Positions 24,009-32,806 of a stretch of DNA of 33,216 bases are shown piece after piece. Every line of letters starts with the position of its first letter. Position 1 is the first letter of the stretch. A model generated the notes under the pieces. The model had not been told where the DNA came from and searched no databases. It saw only the letters and a list, made by a program, of their open reading frames with translations. A program made the position numbers and the translations under genes. The DNA is from Criblamydia sequanensis CRIB-18 (lineage in GTDB: Bacteria > Chlamydiota > Chlamydiia > Chlamydiales > Criblamydiaceae). The stretch is from NCBI RefSeq assembly GCF_000750955.1, contig NZ_CCEJ010000006.1:1-33216 (forward strand). The letters are read 5' to 3'.

Positions 24009-25133
24009 TTAATCCTTAAAAATCTTAGAGGAAAACTTTAAAACTACCATAGGGTGAGGAGTGGGATATTCTATGGTCTTTACGCTCTTCTCATATTGGC
24101 CATCGGTATATTGGCTGACGACTTTCTCCCAAAAATCACGAGCCGCTCTATTCTCTGGAATTTGAGCGGTTTCCCATATCCCTGGAAACTGATTGAAAAT
24201 CTGTTCAGCTACAATTTTTCCGATTCCTTTTTCTTGAAATTTAGAGACCACAAAAAATTCTCCCACATTCCAATCCACATCAAAAGTGCTACCGACCTTA
24301 TTGATCAAAACAAAACCGGCTAATTCCCCATCCACCTTTATAAGAAAAGCATGCCGATCAGGTTTTTCGATGTATGAGCTCAAGTGCCTGCATTCAAATA
24401 GACCATTACAGGGCACCTCCCAACCTTCTAAAAAACCGCAATGCCTTGACATTTCATAGACATAAAAGCGACCGAGATTTTGAATCGTTTCTTTATCTTT
24501 GTCTTCCGCTTTCACTAAGGTAACTTCGTATTTTCTCTTTTCAGCTAAAATTTTATTTAAGGCTGCCTTTTTAATAGACTCAACGATATCGGAAATAGAA
24601 GATTCGTGCGTATTTACTTCTAAATCATAAACCATCCCTGCATGAACTTTTTGAATCTGACCTCTTGCAGAGCCTATGATTCGATTGCAGCGCTCCTTTT
24701 CACGACTTTCTAATACAAATAACGGCGCTCTAATCCCCACCCATAATACGGAGAAATCTTTTAAGACTACCTTCCAAAGATCGATTTCGTGTTTGCCAAA
24801 GGAAATATCATCGACAATAAGTGGATGCCCCATTTTTGCAAGGGTAAGAACAATCTTTCGAAAAACCTCTTCTATCTTTTTTGCGTAAGGTCCGGCCTGC
24901 AATTCTTGGATTAAAGCGCCGGATTCATCTTTACCTTCTTTCCAACTATACCCTTGAGGGTTGCTATTTCCCGTCCAATCATTTAATTTTTCAGGCATCC
25001 ATCCTATAATTTTATCAATTCCAACATGCAAATAGGGTTTTTCAAAAGCCTGTTGCAAGGCTTTTGCAAGTGTGGTTTTGCCGCTGCTAGACGGGCCATT
25101 CAAATAAATAATTTGCGCCAATTCAGAATTCAT
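24009..25133 (-). CDS. CPT-like kinase fused to GNAT acetyltransferase
   Basis: A 374-residue two-domain protein. Residues 1-190 resemble chloramphenicol phosphotransferase (CPT): Walker A GPSSSGKTT (13-21), VDDISFG, VGIRAPLFVLESRE and VHAGMVYDLEVNT follow the family closely. Residues 203-370 form a GNAT domain with FFVVSKFQEKGIGKIVAEQIF as the acetyl-CoA loop and a late ENRAARDFWEK segment. Both domains look intact. The pairing suggests that one small hydroxylated or amino compound is phosphorylated and acetylated, as in antibiotic resistance or self-protection, but the substrate is unknown. AGGG lies eight bases before the ATG. Its 3' end abuts the sulfatase gene with no gap. Confidence 0.8.
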   Translation of the reverse strand: MNSELAQIIYLNGPSSSGKTTLAKALQQAFEKPYLHVGIDKIIGWMPEKLNDWTGNSNPQGYSWKEGKDESGALIQELQAGPYAKKIEEVFRKIVLTLAKMGHPLIVDDISFGKHEIDLWKVVLKDFSVLWVGIRAPLFVLESREKERCNRIIGSARGQIQKVHAGMVYDLEVNTHESSISDIVESIKKAALNKILAEKRKYEVTLVKAEDKDKETIQNLGRFYVYEMSRHCGFLEGWEVPCNGLFECRHLSSYIEKPDRHAFLIKVDGELAGFVLINKVGSTFDVDWNVGEFFVVSKFQEKGIGKIVAEQIFNQFPGIWETAQIPENRAARDFWEKVVSQYTDGQYEKSVKTIEYPTPHPMVVLKFSSKIFKD

Positions 25134-25328
25134 TGAAGCTTCCCTTAACTATTAAGTGAATTTTACAAAGGAACCTAACTTAATTGCACCAAAGTTGTTG
25201 CTTTAGTTTCAAACGCAAATTTGAAATGAACCTCTATTTAAAAAGATCTTATATTGAACATTTTTTTTTGATATGGTTGCAACCTTTCGATCTTGTTAAT
25301 ATGAATCTTTTATGATTGGAGTCTTTAG

Positions 25329-25709
25329 ATGGTTAAATGGTTATTGTGTTTTTTGGCTTTTCTGACTTGTTCCCTATCAGCTGCAGATGATGGAAAAGTA
25401 GTTTATTCTTTTGAATCCGGAAAAATGCAATGTTCATCTGAGATAGATGGTGAAGGAAATCTTTCGATATTATTAGAAAGCCTGCATACAAATACCAAAC
25501 TTCATTTTAAAAATGTGTTTTTGCATCCTACGGGCAAGCTTATTCTATCGCTTCTTATGTGTGTCGAGCAAGACACTGATTTTTGCGCCGGTTGGGTAAA
25601 TGCCCAAGAAGTAAGCATCGCCATTTATCCAAAAGCTGTCGATAAAATTACGTTGAATGGAAAAAAGCTTTTTCAAAAGGATAAGATTACGGTTATGAAT
25701 GTTTCCTAA
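25329..25709 (+). CDS. Small secreted protein, unknown
   Basis: A 126-residue protein with a Sec signal peptide (MVKWLLCFLAFLTCSLSAADD, cleavage likely after LSA). The mature part of about 107 residues is mostly beta, with three cysteines that could form disulfides. No family is recognised. GGAG lies eight to eleven bases before the ATG. It overlaps the end of the next, leftward gene by four bases. Confidence 0.65.
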   Translation: MVKWLLCFLAFLTCSLSAADDGKVVYSFESGKMQCSSEIDGEGNLSILLESLHTNTKLHFKNVFLHPTGKLILSLLMCVEQDTDFCAGWVNAQEVSIAIYPKAVDKITLNGKKLFQKDKITVMNVS

Positions 25710-26515
25710 TCAAAAAGAAGACTTAAGGAAATCTGGATAGTGGATTGGTTGACATAGCCTGAACTCTTAACAGCATTTTGGTAAGCCATAAACTCAAATT
25801 GAAGACAAGAATCGACTTTAAGCTTACCTATAAACGGGGCTGTGTGGCCAATCCCAATATTGACAGGTATTTGGGTTATGCGATTAAACCAATCGACTGT
25901 CCATTCGCCATTTGTGATGACATAAGTATCTTTCAAAAAGTGATAGATTAGGAATGGTTGAAATAAAAGATAGTTTTGTTTTGGGCTATGAGAGTCTCCT
26001 GCAAATGAAATCGGATTTTGAGCTAAAAACCCGATCTGCCAGCGAGGGAATTTAAGTATGCTTATCCCAATAGCAGGACCTAGTTGCCATTTTCCTTGCC
26101 CTGCTTCTAATTTTGAAGCCGTTGGAAAAATTGCCATCGGCCCAATCCCCCACCTACCCCAAGAAGGCTCTTCCCTTATAAATAAATCAAAAAATTGAGT
26201 ATCCCCTAAGTAAGTTCCCCTTTTTGTTAGAGAGGAGTTTGGAAGGGTCGGGATTTGAAACTTGACTCTTATAAGCTGATCAAATGGAAACCACTTTGTC
26301 TTATTAAATGCGACCATAGGTTTTACGGTTAACTGATTCGCATAACCATTTGTCCCATAATTTTTTGGGGTTACATCATTTTCCAATTGAAGCTGCGACA
26401 AGTTGGTAATGGGGTTAGTCGCTCTTTCAGATAGAGTTTCCATAAAGCCAAAAGCTTCTTCAAAATAAAAGGTAGAAACCATAAAGAAAAAAAATAAAAT
26501 TATTAATTTTATCAA
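25706..26515 (-). CDS. Outer-membrane beta-barrel protein (MetA-pathway/neuromedin-U-like transporter family)
   Basis: A 269-residue exported barrel. It begins at TTG 26515, overlapping the stop of the upstream hydrolase gene (TTGA), with AGGG before it. The N-terminal hydrophobic segment MIKLIILFFFFMVSTFYFEEAFG is the signal peptide. The mature chain follows a recurrent bacterial family: NPITNLSQLQLENDVTPKNYG near the start, FPFDQLIRVKFQIPTLP, WGRWGIGPMAIFPTA, GKWQLGPAIGI, NPISFAGDS and NYLLFQPFLIYHF. These are alternating amphipathic strands, and the last residues (ISLSLLFD) are strand-like. The family is often annotated as putative transporter; its cargo is unknown. Its tight coupling to the alpha/beta hydrolase is notable. 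Confidence 0.75.
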   Translation of the reverse strand: MIKLIILFFFFMVSTFYFEEAFGFMETLSERATNPITNLSQLQLENDVTPKNYGTNGYANQLTVKPMVAFNKTKWFPFDQLIRVKFQIPTLPNSSLTKRGTYLGDTQFFDLFIREEPSWGRWGIGPMAIFPTASKLEAGQGKWQLGPAIGISILKFPRWQIGFLAQNPISFAGDSHSPKQNYLLFQPFLIYHFLKDTYVITNGEWTVDWFNRITQIPVNIGIGHTAPFIGKLKVDSCLQFEFMAYQNAVKSSGYVNQSTIQISLSLLFD

Positions 26516-27597
26516 GAGTTCCCTAAATGTTTATCAAAAAATAAAACCATTTCTTGGTAGGCTTGTTTAGATTCAGGCGAGTCTAGAACTTGCAGATAAA
26601 AAGCGTGGGAGCAGCCTTCAAATACTTGTAAATAGGCTTCTACGCCAGCTTCTCTAAGCTTTTGGTGCATGCGAACCGTATTGCTTAAGAAAAGATCTCG
26701 AGTGCCTGTTGTAAGGATAGTCGGTGGAAATCCTTTTTTAAAATCCCCATAAACTGGAGAAATCAAAGGTTCTTTCATATCGTTTTTACCGGTATAAAGG
26801 TTAGCTATGCTTCTTAAAAGGCCGTTATACTTTACAAGAAAATTATCGATATCCTGATTAGTCTGATAGGAGTCGCCGATTCCTGAGATATCAGAAAAAG
26901 GGGTTCCAAGACCTATGACGGCAGGTTGAGGAAGGTTAAGATCATTTAGTTTTAACATAGCGGAAGCTGTAAGTGCTGCGCCTGCAGATGTTCCAAACAT
27001 GCCGATATTTTCAGGTTTATATTGATTAAGAACTTGCTTATAAACGGCAATAACATCGTCAAGGCCTGCCGGGAAAGGGTAATCCGGTAGCATTCTATAA
27101 TCAATTGAAATGACTTTGATCTCTCCATAATGCGCCATGGCCATAGCTTCAGGAATACTTCCTTCCCCACCATTTAAGATATAGCCGCCGCCATGAATAT
27201 ACACTAAAATGCGATTTTTATTTTTTTCAGGGATATTTTTCGGTGAAACGATATGGGTCTTTACCTCAGCCATGATTTCAGGCTTCACTTCTACTTTAAA
27301 TAGTTTATTGGCTTGAGACATTAAAGACTGTGTGACAACCCCCGATCCTTTTTCAACAATTTCACGCCACTCTTCCCTAGTTTTAGGTTCGACATACATG
27401 AGAGGGTTTAAGGGCAGCGCAATATTTTTTTTGAGCTCCCTACTCACATTCGTCGGTACAGGAATTTCTCTTGAGGGCACATGTCTATCAGGAAAAGATT
27501 CTTTGGTAATTTCATCTCTTTTCAAGAAAAAAAATGACGACAAGAGCAGGATCCCGACAATTGAAATTTTGAGTGTATTCGTAAGATTTTTTTTCAT
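26512..27597 (-). CDS. HSL-type alpha/beta hydrolase, membrane-anchored
   Basis: A 361-residue esterase of the hormone-sensitive-lipase group (start at ATG 27597 with AGGA upstream; the frame is open to a TTG at 27615). A hydrophobic segment at residues 9-25 (LKISIVGILLLSSFFFL in numbering from ATG) serves as a signal or anchor. The oxyanion motif HGGG (YIHGGGYILNGG), the nucleophile elbow GTSAG (Ser about 204), the acid in TGTRDLFLS and the histidine in GCSHAFY form a complete catalytic triad. Exported to the periplasm or held in the inner membrane, it probably cleaves short acyl esters. It is the first gene of a two-gene unit with the outer-membrane barrel. Confidence 0.87.
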   Translation of the reverse strand: MKKNLTNTLKISIVGILLLSSFFFLKRDEITKESFPDRHVPSREIPVPTNVSRELKKNIALPLNPLMYVEPKTREEWREIVEKGSGVVTQSLMSQANKLFKVEVKPEIMAEVKTHIVSPKNIPEKNKNRILVYIHGGGYILNGGEGSIPEAMAMAHYGEIKVISIDYRMLPDYPFPAGLDDVIAVYKQVLNQYKPENIGMFGTSAGAALTASAMLKLNDLNLPQPAVIGLGTPFSDISGIGDSYQTNQDIDNFLVKYNGLLRSIANLYTGKNDMKEPLISPVYGDFKKGFPPTILTTGTRDLFLSNTVRMHQKLREAGVEAYLQVFEGCSHAFYLQVLDSPESKQAYQEMVLFFDKHLGNS

Positions 27598-27806
27598 AGC
27601 TTTTCCTGTCTGCAAAAGGAAGTCTGATTAAAAAAATTCATATCACTGGCCTAACCAAAACTCAATAAAAAATTTTACATCAAAAAAACCCGTTTGCCTT
27701 CAAATCATTTGCATTATCTCATTAAGGGTGAAAGGGATAAATTTGCTAAAATCTGAAAAGTGTGATAGACTAGACTAACCGGAATAAATAATTTTTGGGT
27801 GTGCTC

Positions 27807-28235
27807 ATGTTTAAGTGGTTCTATGAATACAATCTTGAGGTGGATCTACCGCTTGAAGAGCTCTGGAGTTTTTGCACTAACCCAAGCCATTGGCCTAAAA
27901 ATATTGATGAATTTGAATCTTGCATGCTGGAAGCTCCTTTCCAAAAAGGAAGTACGGTAAAAACCAAAATTAAAAATAAAAAAGGCCATGTTAGCATACA
28001 TATTTTAGATGTAGAACCCTACAGAAGTTATAAAACTTTGACTAAAATCCCCTTTTTTTCTCAAGAAAGCCTGACAACTTTCCAGAAGATATCCAAAACA
28101 CGATCTAAGTTAACAACAAAAACTTGCGTCAAAAGCATCTTAACTCCTTTTTTTAGATCCTATTATCGTAAAAAAATAGAAAAACAATACGACAGCTTTT
28201 CCAAGATAATGATTGAAATGGTTAACCGGACTTAA
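27807..28235 (+). CDS. SRPBCC (START/polyketide cyclase-like) protein
   Basis: A 142-residue protein with the SRPBCC pattern: an opening strand (MFKWFYEYNLEVDLPLEELW), a helix with CTNPSHWPKNI, beta strands in the middle and a long C-terminal helix (RKKIEKQYDSFSKIMIEMV). Such folds bind hydrophobic ligands in a deep cavity. The open frame begins with TTG at 27795; the ATG at 27807 is preferred although neither has a strong ribosome-binding site. Function unknown. Confidence 0.6.
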   Translation: MFKWFYEYNLEVDLPLEELWSFCTNPSHWPKNIDEFESCMLEAPFQKGSTVKTKIKNKKGHVSIHILDVEPYRSYKTLTKIPFFSQESLTTFQKISKTRSKLTTKTCVKSILTPFFRSYYRKKIEKQYDSFSKIMIEMVNRT

Positions 28236-28297
28236 GACCCTTGCAGATTTTGCTCTCCAAGTTGTATAAGTCATAGATTGAAACTTTAAGACAGCTT

Positions 28298-29027
28298 ATG
28301 AAAAAGATTTTTTGGATAGATCCTTACCTTTCTGAACTAGAGACCAAAATTAAAACGCTTCAAGGAAATGAAGTTGTTCTTGAGGAAACTATCGGGTATT
28401 CAGAATCAGGCGGACAAGAAAGCGATAAGATAACTTTAAATGGCATCCCTGTCATCGCCTCTCGAATGGATAAAGCTTCACCTTTTTATATTTACTATAC
28501 GCTCCCTGAAGGCCATGGTTTGTCAATAGAAGACAGAGTTACCATGGAAATTGATTGGCTCCGTCGAAATAGGCTCATGAGGCTACACTTTACTTCTCGA
28601 GCTTGTGCTGGTTCTTATGAATCGTTTGTTTAATAAAACAAGCGATGGCATTGAGCTTAAGCCAAATGAAATCGACGCTGTCATAAGGAAAAGAGGCGCC
28701 CATATGTCAGAAACAGGCGCTCGAGTCGATTTTGAATGTTCAAGCAATATATCAGAGTACTTCCCCGTTATTTTAAAGGCCTATAATAAAATTATAGAGG
28801 CGGATCTGCCGATAGAAAAAGGGTATTTAAATGAAGAAAATGAAATCCGTTATTGGCGGCTTCCCAATATAGCAACGGTTCCCTGCGGTGGCACCCACGT
28901 CCGATCCACTCGAGAAGTAGGTGCCATCACCCTAAAACGTGATAGAGCAAATAAAGGGGTTGAAAGGATCCGAATCACTTTAGATGACACAAATCCAACA
29001 AGCCCACCCAATGGAGTTGTTATTTAA
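28298..29027 (+). pseudogene. Alanyl-tRNA editing protein (AlaX-like), broken by one frameshift
   Basis: Two overlapping frames make one AlaX-type trans-editing protein, which would remove serine or glycine from mischarged tRNA-Ala. The first part (28298 to about 28597) has VVLEETIGYSESGGQES, YTLPEGHGLSIEDRVTMEI and RLHFTS. The second, from 28599, has ELVLVLMNRLF, ARVDFE, RYWRLPNIATVPCGGTHVRS and KGVERIRITLDD. Dropping one base, C28598, restores a frame of about 242 residues with the CGGTH zinc motif. Apart from this, no lesion is visible in 730 bases, so either the break is very recent or it is a sequencing error. The shift context (TCT-CGA) is not a known slippery site. Confidence 0.85.
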
Positions 29028-30568
29028 GAGCGCCTAAACGTAATCGGTTTAGCGCATCTAAACCCTTCAAAAGGGACATCGAACGTATCTATCAGTCCAT
29101 TTACATCCCTATTAAACTTAAACTCGATAATAGGACTTGCACCATAAATAAGAAGCTCGGGGCATAAGCCAAGAAAAACATTTTCTTCTTTATAAAAAAG
29201 AGGCGTTGCCAGCTTCCCAAAAAAAGCGAGAAGCATATTGTCCTCAATTTTTACTTCTAATGTTCCATAAGCCGGATGATTATAGCTTCCATTGAATATC
29301 TCTAAAGGTTCAAGGCAAGGGGTATTCCAGCATTTAGCCAAGAGCTCAAGATTGTCCCATTGATGGCGCTTGACTTTATTTTTCATAGCATAAAATTTGC
29401 TTTTCCAATTTATATCATAGGCATTAATAATTTTATCAAAAATCTGGTTTCTTATGGCAGAGACAAGGTATCGGCCGTCGCTGCTGCTATTGGCTAATAT
29501 AACAAGACCGATTTTCTTTTGAGCCAACAAGGCCACATCCGATGAAAAACCATCTATCTCGCCGCTATGGCAAATAAGATCATGATTCCTATAATTGCCA
29601 AGAAACCATCCCAACCCGTACCCAGTGATATGTTCATTGAATACGGGGCTCGAAAGGGGCATCTGTTCGACGTGCATTTCTTTTAAAGTATGAGGATTAA
29701 TAATCGCTTCTTTTCCAAATAGACCTTCTCCTAATTGCACTTTAAGCCAATTAGCCATCTCGATAGCATTTGAAATAAGACCGCCGCCCGGGCTTGCAAC
29801 CGCAGGATCACGAAAAGGAATCTCGCTAAGAACTCCATATAACTCAGCATGAGGGGATGAAAAATCAGATTTTTCTTTTAAAATTTCAAGAGAAGTGGTT
29901 GAATTTTCCATTTTGAGCGGGTTTAGTAAACGCGAAGAAATTAAGGCTTCCCATGACTCTCCTGTCACTTTTTCAGCCACCATGGCAGCTACCGTATACA
30001 TTAAATTATTGTATTGGAAATTCTCTCTTAAGTTGCAAGCAGGCTCCAAATTTTTTAAAATTTCAAGCAACCTATCCTTTGCTAGATCGGAAAAATACCA
30101 AATGGGATCATGACGAGCCATTCCCGTTCTATGAGCGATTAAATCACGTATGGTTAATAGCTCCGTCCTCTCATCATCCACAAGATAAAATTCCGGGATA
30201 TATTTTTTTACCGGATCATCAAAAGCCACTTTTCCTTCATCCACAAGCTGAGCTAATAAAGTTGCCGTAAAAGCTTTGGTGCAAGAGGCAATAGGGAAAA
30301 GAGTATGTTCTGTGACGGGAAGTTTTGTAACCATATCACGAAGGCCATACCCTTTTGAAAATAGCGTTTGATCTTTAAAAACAAGGCTTATTGAAGCCCC
30401 GGGGACATTAAATGTTTTTAGAGCTTCATTTACGATGTCATCGATTTCATCTTCAGAAAGGTTAACTTCCTTTAGAGAGAGCTTTTCATAACAAGGAGTT
30501 ATGGCATTCGCAAAAAAAATGTTTACACATAGAGTTAGGATTAAAGAAAGGGTAAATAGGGGGCGCAT
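29024..30568 (-). CDS. Secreted beta-lactamase-family serine hydrolase
   Basis: A 514-residue protein (start ATG 30568; the frame is open to a TTG at 30592). Residues 1-22 are a signal peptide (MRPLFTLSLILTLCVNIFFANA). The catalytic domain has SCTK (SxxK, about 95-98), YNN (about 186-188) and HSGEIDGF in place of KTG. A C-terminal domain of about 100 residues (from NGSYNHPAYGTLEV on) is beta-rich, like the lipocalin-like tail (DUF3471 type) found in this group of esterases/peptidases. The protein is probably periplasmic. It is the second class-C-like gene in the window, but differs in export and tail from the one at 20121-21170. Its end overlaps the frameshifted AlaX gene by four bases. Confidence 0.85.
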   Translation of the reverse strand: MRPLFTLSLILTLCVNIFFANAITPCYEKLSLKEVNLSEDEIDDIVNEALKTFNVPGASISLVFKDQTLFSKGYGLRDMVTKLPVTEHTLFPIASCTKAFTATLLAQLVDEGKVAFDDPVKKYIPEFYLVDDERTELLTIRDLIAHRTGMARHDPIWYFSDLAKDRLLEILKNLEPACNLRENFQYNNLMYTVAAMVAEKVTGESWEALISSRLLNPLKMENSTTSLEILKEKSDFSSPHAELYGVLSEIPFRDPAVASPGGGLISNAIEMANWLKVQLGEGLFGKEAIINPHTLKEMHVEQMPLSSPVFNEHITGYGLGWFLGNYRNHDLICHSGEIDGFSSDVALLAQKKIGLVILANSSSDGRYLVSAIRNQIFDKIINAYDINWKSKFYAMKNKVKRHQWDNLELLAKCWNTPCLEPLEIFNGSYNHPAYGTLEVKIEDNMLLAFFGKLATPLFYKEENVFLGLCPELLIYGASPIIEFKFNRDVNGLIDTFDVPFEGFRCAKPITFRRS

Positions 30569-31108
30569 AGGATAATATCTCACTTTAAACAAGGGAAGGT
30601 CTTATTTTTTTAAGGATTATAGAGGAGAGAGGAAAAAGAGTAAAAAAATATTATGATCATTTGTTTTTTAGTTTTATCTATTGGTTAAAAAAAGGAAACT
30701 GCCACAAGCTTGGATATTCAAAAAAGTTTGTTTTATTAAAGGAGCGCTCACAAGCTTTTGCCAAAGAAGTGGCAGCTACCCCAAAAAACCTTCAAACCAT
30801 TTTAGACTCCTTCGGAAAAATCCGAGAATTTGCAGCAAGAGCGAATCCTAAGCAACCGGGCAAAATCCATAACAGCTTTCTTAAGCCATTCTTAGATTAG
30901 CAAGACAGCAAAATAGGCTTGTTTTCAGTTTCAGATACGGTCTCAGGAATACTCAAAAAAAAGAGGTGGAAAGGGAATTAAATGAGTGGCTAACTGTGGC
31001 TCTATCAACCGATCATGACGATGTCAAAACCTCTCATTAAAGAAATATTTATTCACAAAATCAGCATGGATGAAGTAGGATGCCATACTTGTAAATAAGG
31101 GAGATAGA
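30569..31108. other. Mostly gene-free stretch with a doubtful 79-codon ORF
   Basis: The only frame of note runs 30661-30900 from a TTG. It has no ribosome-binding site or ATG; its C-terminal half (ERSQAFAKEVAATPKNLQTI... to KPFLD) looks protein-like and may be the tail of a lost gene, but I recognise no family. The rest (30901-31090) has nothing I can identify. A good GGGAG site at 31096-31101 serves the next gene. Confidence 0.35.
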
Positions 31109-31405
31109 ATGGTCAGTCCTATAAAAAATATTTTTCAACCAATTTTTTTTCCATTTATAAAAAAAAATGCCAAGCACTTGGGCATCGCCACTTTTGGGAC
31201 AGGTGGTGCGATTGGCTTTTTTGAAGGGGTCCAATTTGCTAAAACGAACCATCTTATTGAGGAGCAAGGTTGTCTTTCTAGAGCCTTTAACAAAGTTGTT
31301 CCCATAAGTTATTTTACATTAACAGGGATTATTCTTGCACCCTTTGCCGTTACTATAAAGATTCACGATCTATATCACGAAATTTTATCAAAAAAATCAA
31401 AATAA
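31109..31405 (+). CDS. Small membrane protein, unknown
   Basis: A 98-residue protein with two hydrophobic segments (about 24-44, HLGIATFGTGGAIGFFEGVQ, and 65-86, ISYFTLTGIILAPFAVTIKI) and basic ends. GGGAG lies about eight bases before the ATG, which supports real expression. No family is recognised. It ends 29 bp before the FadL-like gene, in the same direction, so the two may be cotranscribed. Confidence 0.6.
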   Translation: MVSPIKNIFQPIFFPFIKKNAKHLGIATFGTGGAIGFFEGVQFAKTNHLIEEQGCLSRAFNKVVPISYFTLTGIILAPFAVTIKIHDLYHEILSKKSK

Positions 31406-31434
31406 CTTAGCATGTATAGCCAGAAAAGCCCTTG

Positions 31435-32676
31435 ATGTTACGCTCATTTTTAATGATTAGCCTTTTTATCCTCTACGCAGGAAATGCCATTGGGACCCTA
31501 GCCGGAGGCCGCCCCAATACCTTTTCGGCGGGACTAAATGCTTTTGCAGGTATTGTCAATCCAGCTAATGCGGTATGGATTAAAGATAGGTTTGATGTCG
31601 GGCTTTTTTGGGTCCATCAAACTTCGACACTTAATAATCTTGACGATAACCCCCTCTTTAGACCCGGAAAAACAGATTTTACTTATCGAGCAAAGAATTT
31701 AGTGACAGTAGATGCCGCCTTCCATAAACAACTACAAATAAAATATGGCAAAAAAAATATCGAAAGTTCTTTTAGCATCGCAGCTTATACAATGCCTGGT
31801 CATACGCGATTGCAAACAAAATACCCAAACCCCATTAGTGGAACCACCCCAATTCTTATACTTGAGAAAACGCAAGTCCTATCCACTGTTTTCTCTTTTA
31901 AAATTAACGAATTCCACTCCCTTGGCTTGTCGATCGATTTTTTCCATTTTACTCATCAAAGAAATGGATTCCAAAGAGCTGATAACCCCTTGAGGTCAGT
32001 CTCTCCCGGTCATGTGACTAATAACGGACGTGATCATTCAAATGGCGCCGGCCTTGTAATTGGCTGGAGATGGCGTATTACCGAAAAACTTGATTTTGGG
32101 ACCGCGTGGACAAAAAAAAGCTATTGCGGTCAATATCGAAAATATCGGGGGTTTGAGCCCCATTATGCAAATAATTATACCCCTCAAACATTAGGAGCCG
32201 GTTTTAGCTACCGATTTAATGATAAATTAGCGGGTCGCTTTGAGGTGCTTTGGTCAAATTTAAGCAATCTCCCCAAAGCAAATAATAGCATTTTACCGGA
32301 TGGCAAACTTAACCCTAATAAAAGGGGGTCCAATAAATCACCGGGGCCGGGCCTTCAAGATGCCACTTACTTAAATTTTGGCCTCGGCTATAAACTCCAC
32401 TCCATGCTTTCTCTTGGGGTCGGTTACTCTCATAGGTTAAAATTAAATCCAAATTCTCCATATATCATCTCGCATAGCTACCGGTTGCAAACAATTTACG
32501 ACCTTCTTACCTTTGGCGCTAACTTAAACTATCAAAAACACGATTTATTTCTATCTCTTGCCTATGGATTTAAAAATAAAGTCTCAGGAACTATGCCTGA
32601 AGTATTAAGAGGCGGACGATTTAGAAGTGAAAAACAAAACACCTCTCTTTCTATTTCCTATGGGTATAAGTACTAG
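31435..32676 (+). CDS. FadL/OmpP1-like outer-membrane barrel
   Basis: A 413-residue outer-membrane protein (ATG 31435, directly after a TTG at 31432). Residues 1-19 are a signal peptide (LMISLFILYAGNAIG). The mature N-terminus GGRPNTFSAGLNAFAGIVNPANAVWI resembles the hatch region of FadL/TodX proteins with their NPA-type motif. Alternating amphipathic strands follow, for instance LGLSIDFFHF, AGLVIGWRWRI, LNFGLGYKL and LSLGVGYSH, and the chain ends in SISYGYKY with a terminal aromatic, as barrels do for BAM recognition. It probably passes fatty acids or other hydrophobic compounds over the outer membrane. Chlamydiae of several families have large sets of such barrels; the cargo here is unknown. 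Confidence 0.75.
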   Translation: MLRSFLMISLFILYAGNAIGTLAGGRPNTFSAGLNAFAGIVNPANAVWIKDRFDVGLFWVHQTSTLNNLDDNPLFRPGKTDFTYRAKNLVTVDAAFHKQLQIKYGKKNIESSFSIAAYTMPGHTRLQTKYPNPISGTTPILILEKTQVLSTVFSFKINEFHSLGLSIDFFHFTHQRNGFQRADNPLRSVSPGHVTNNGRDHSNGAGLVIGWRWRITEKLDFGTAWTKKSYCGQYRKYRGFEPHYANNYTPQTLGAGFSYRFNDKLAGRFEVLWSNLSNLPKANNSILPDGKLNPNKRGSNKSPGPGLQDATYLNFGLGYKLHSMLSLGVGYSHRLKLNPNSPYIISHSYRLQTIYDLLTFGANLNYQKHDLFLSLAYGFKNKVSGTMPEVLRGGRFRSEKQNTSLSISYGYKY

Positions 32677-32740
32677 GAAGGCAAAAAATTTTGACTGACG
32701 AGATCTTTAACCATGATGCTCATAAGAACTGTCCTCTCAT

Positions 32741-32766
32741 TCATAAAAAAGTAATTATTTTTATGA
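32741..32766. terminator. Weak AT-rich hairpin between convergent genes
   Basis: TCATAAAAA (32741-32749) and TTTTTATGA (32758-32766) form a 9-bp AT-rich stem with an 8-base loop between the ends of two convergent genes. Each arm carries its own T-run on one strand, so it could act in both directions, but the stem is weak. Confidence 0.3.
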
Positions 32767-32806
32767 AAAGAATTCTACCCGGATCTTCGGACAAGCGCTC
32801 TTATTT

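Noticed and set aside
30661-30900. 79-codon frame as a confident gene
   Set aside because: Begins only at TTG, has no ribosome-binding site, and matches nothing known; noted as a possible remnant only.
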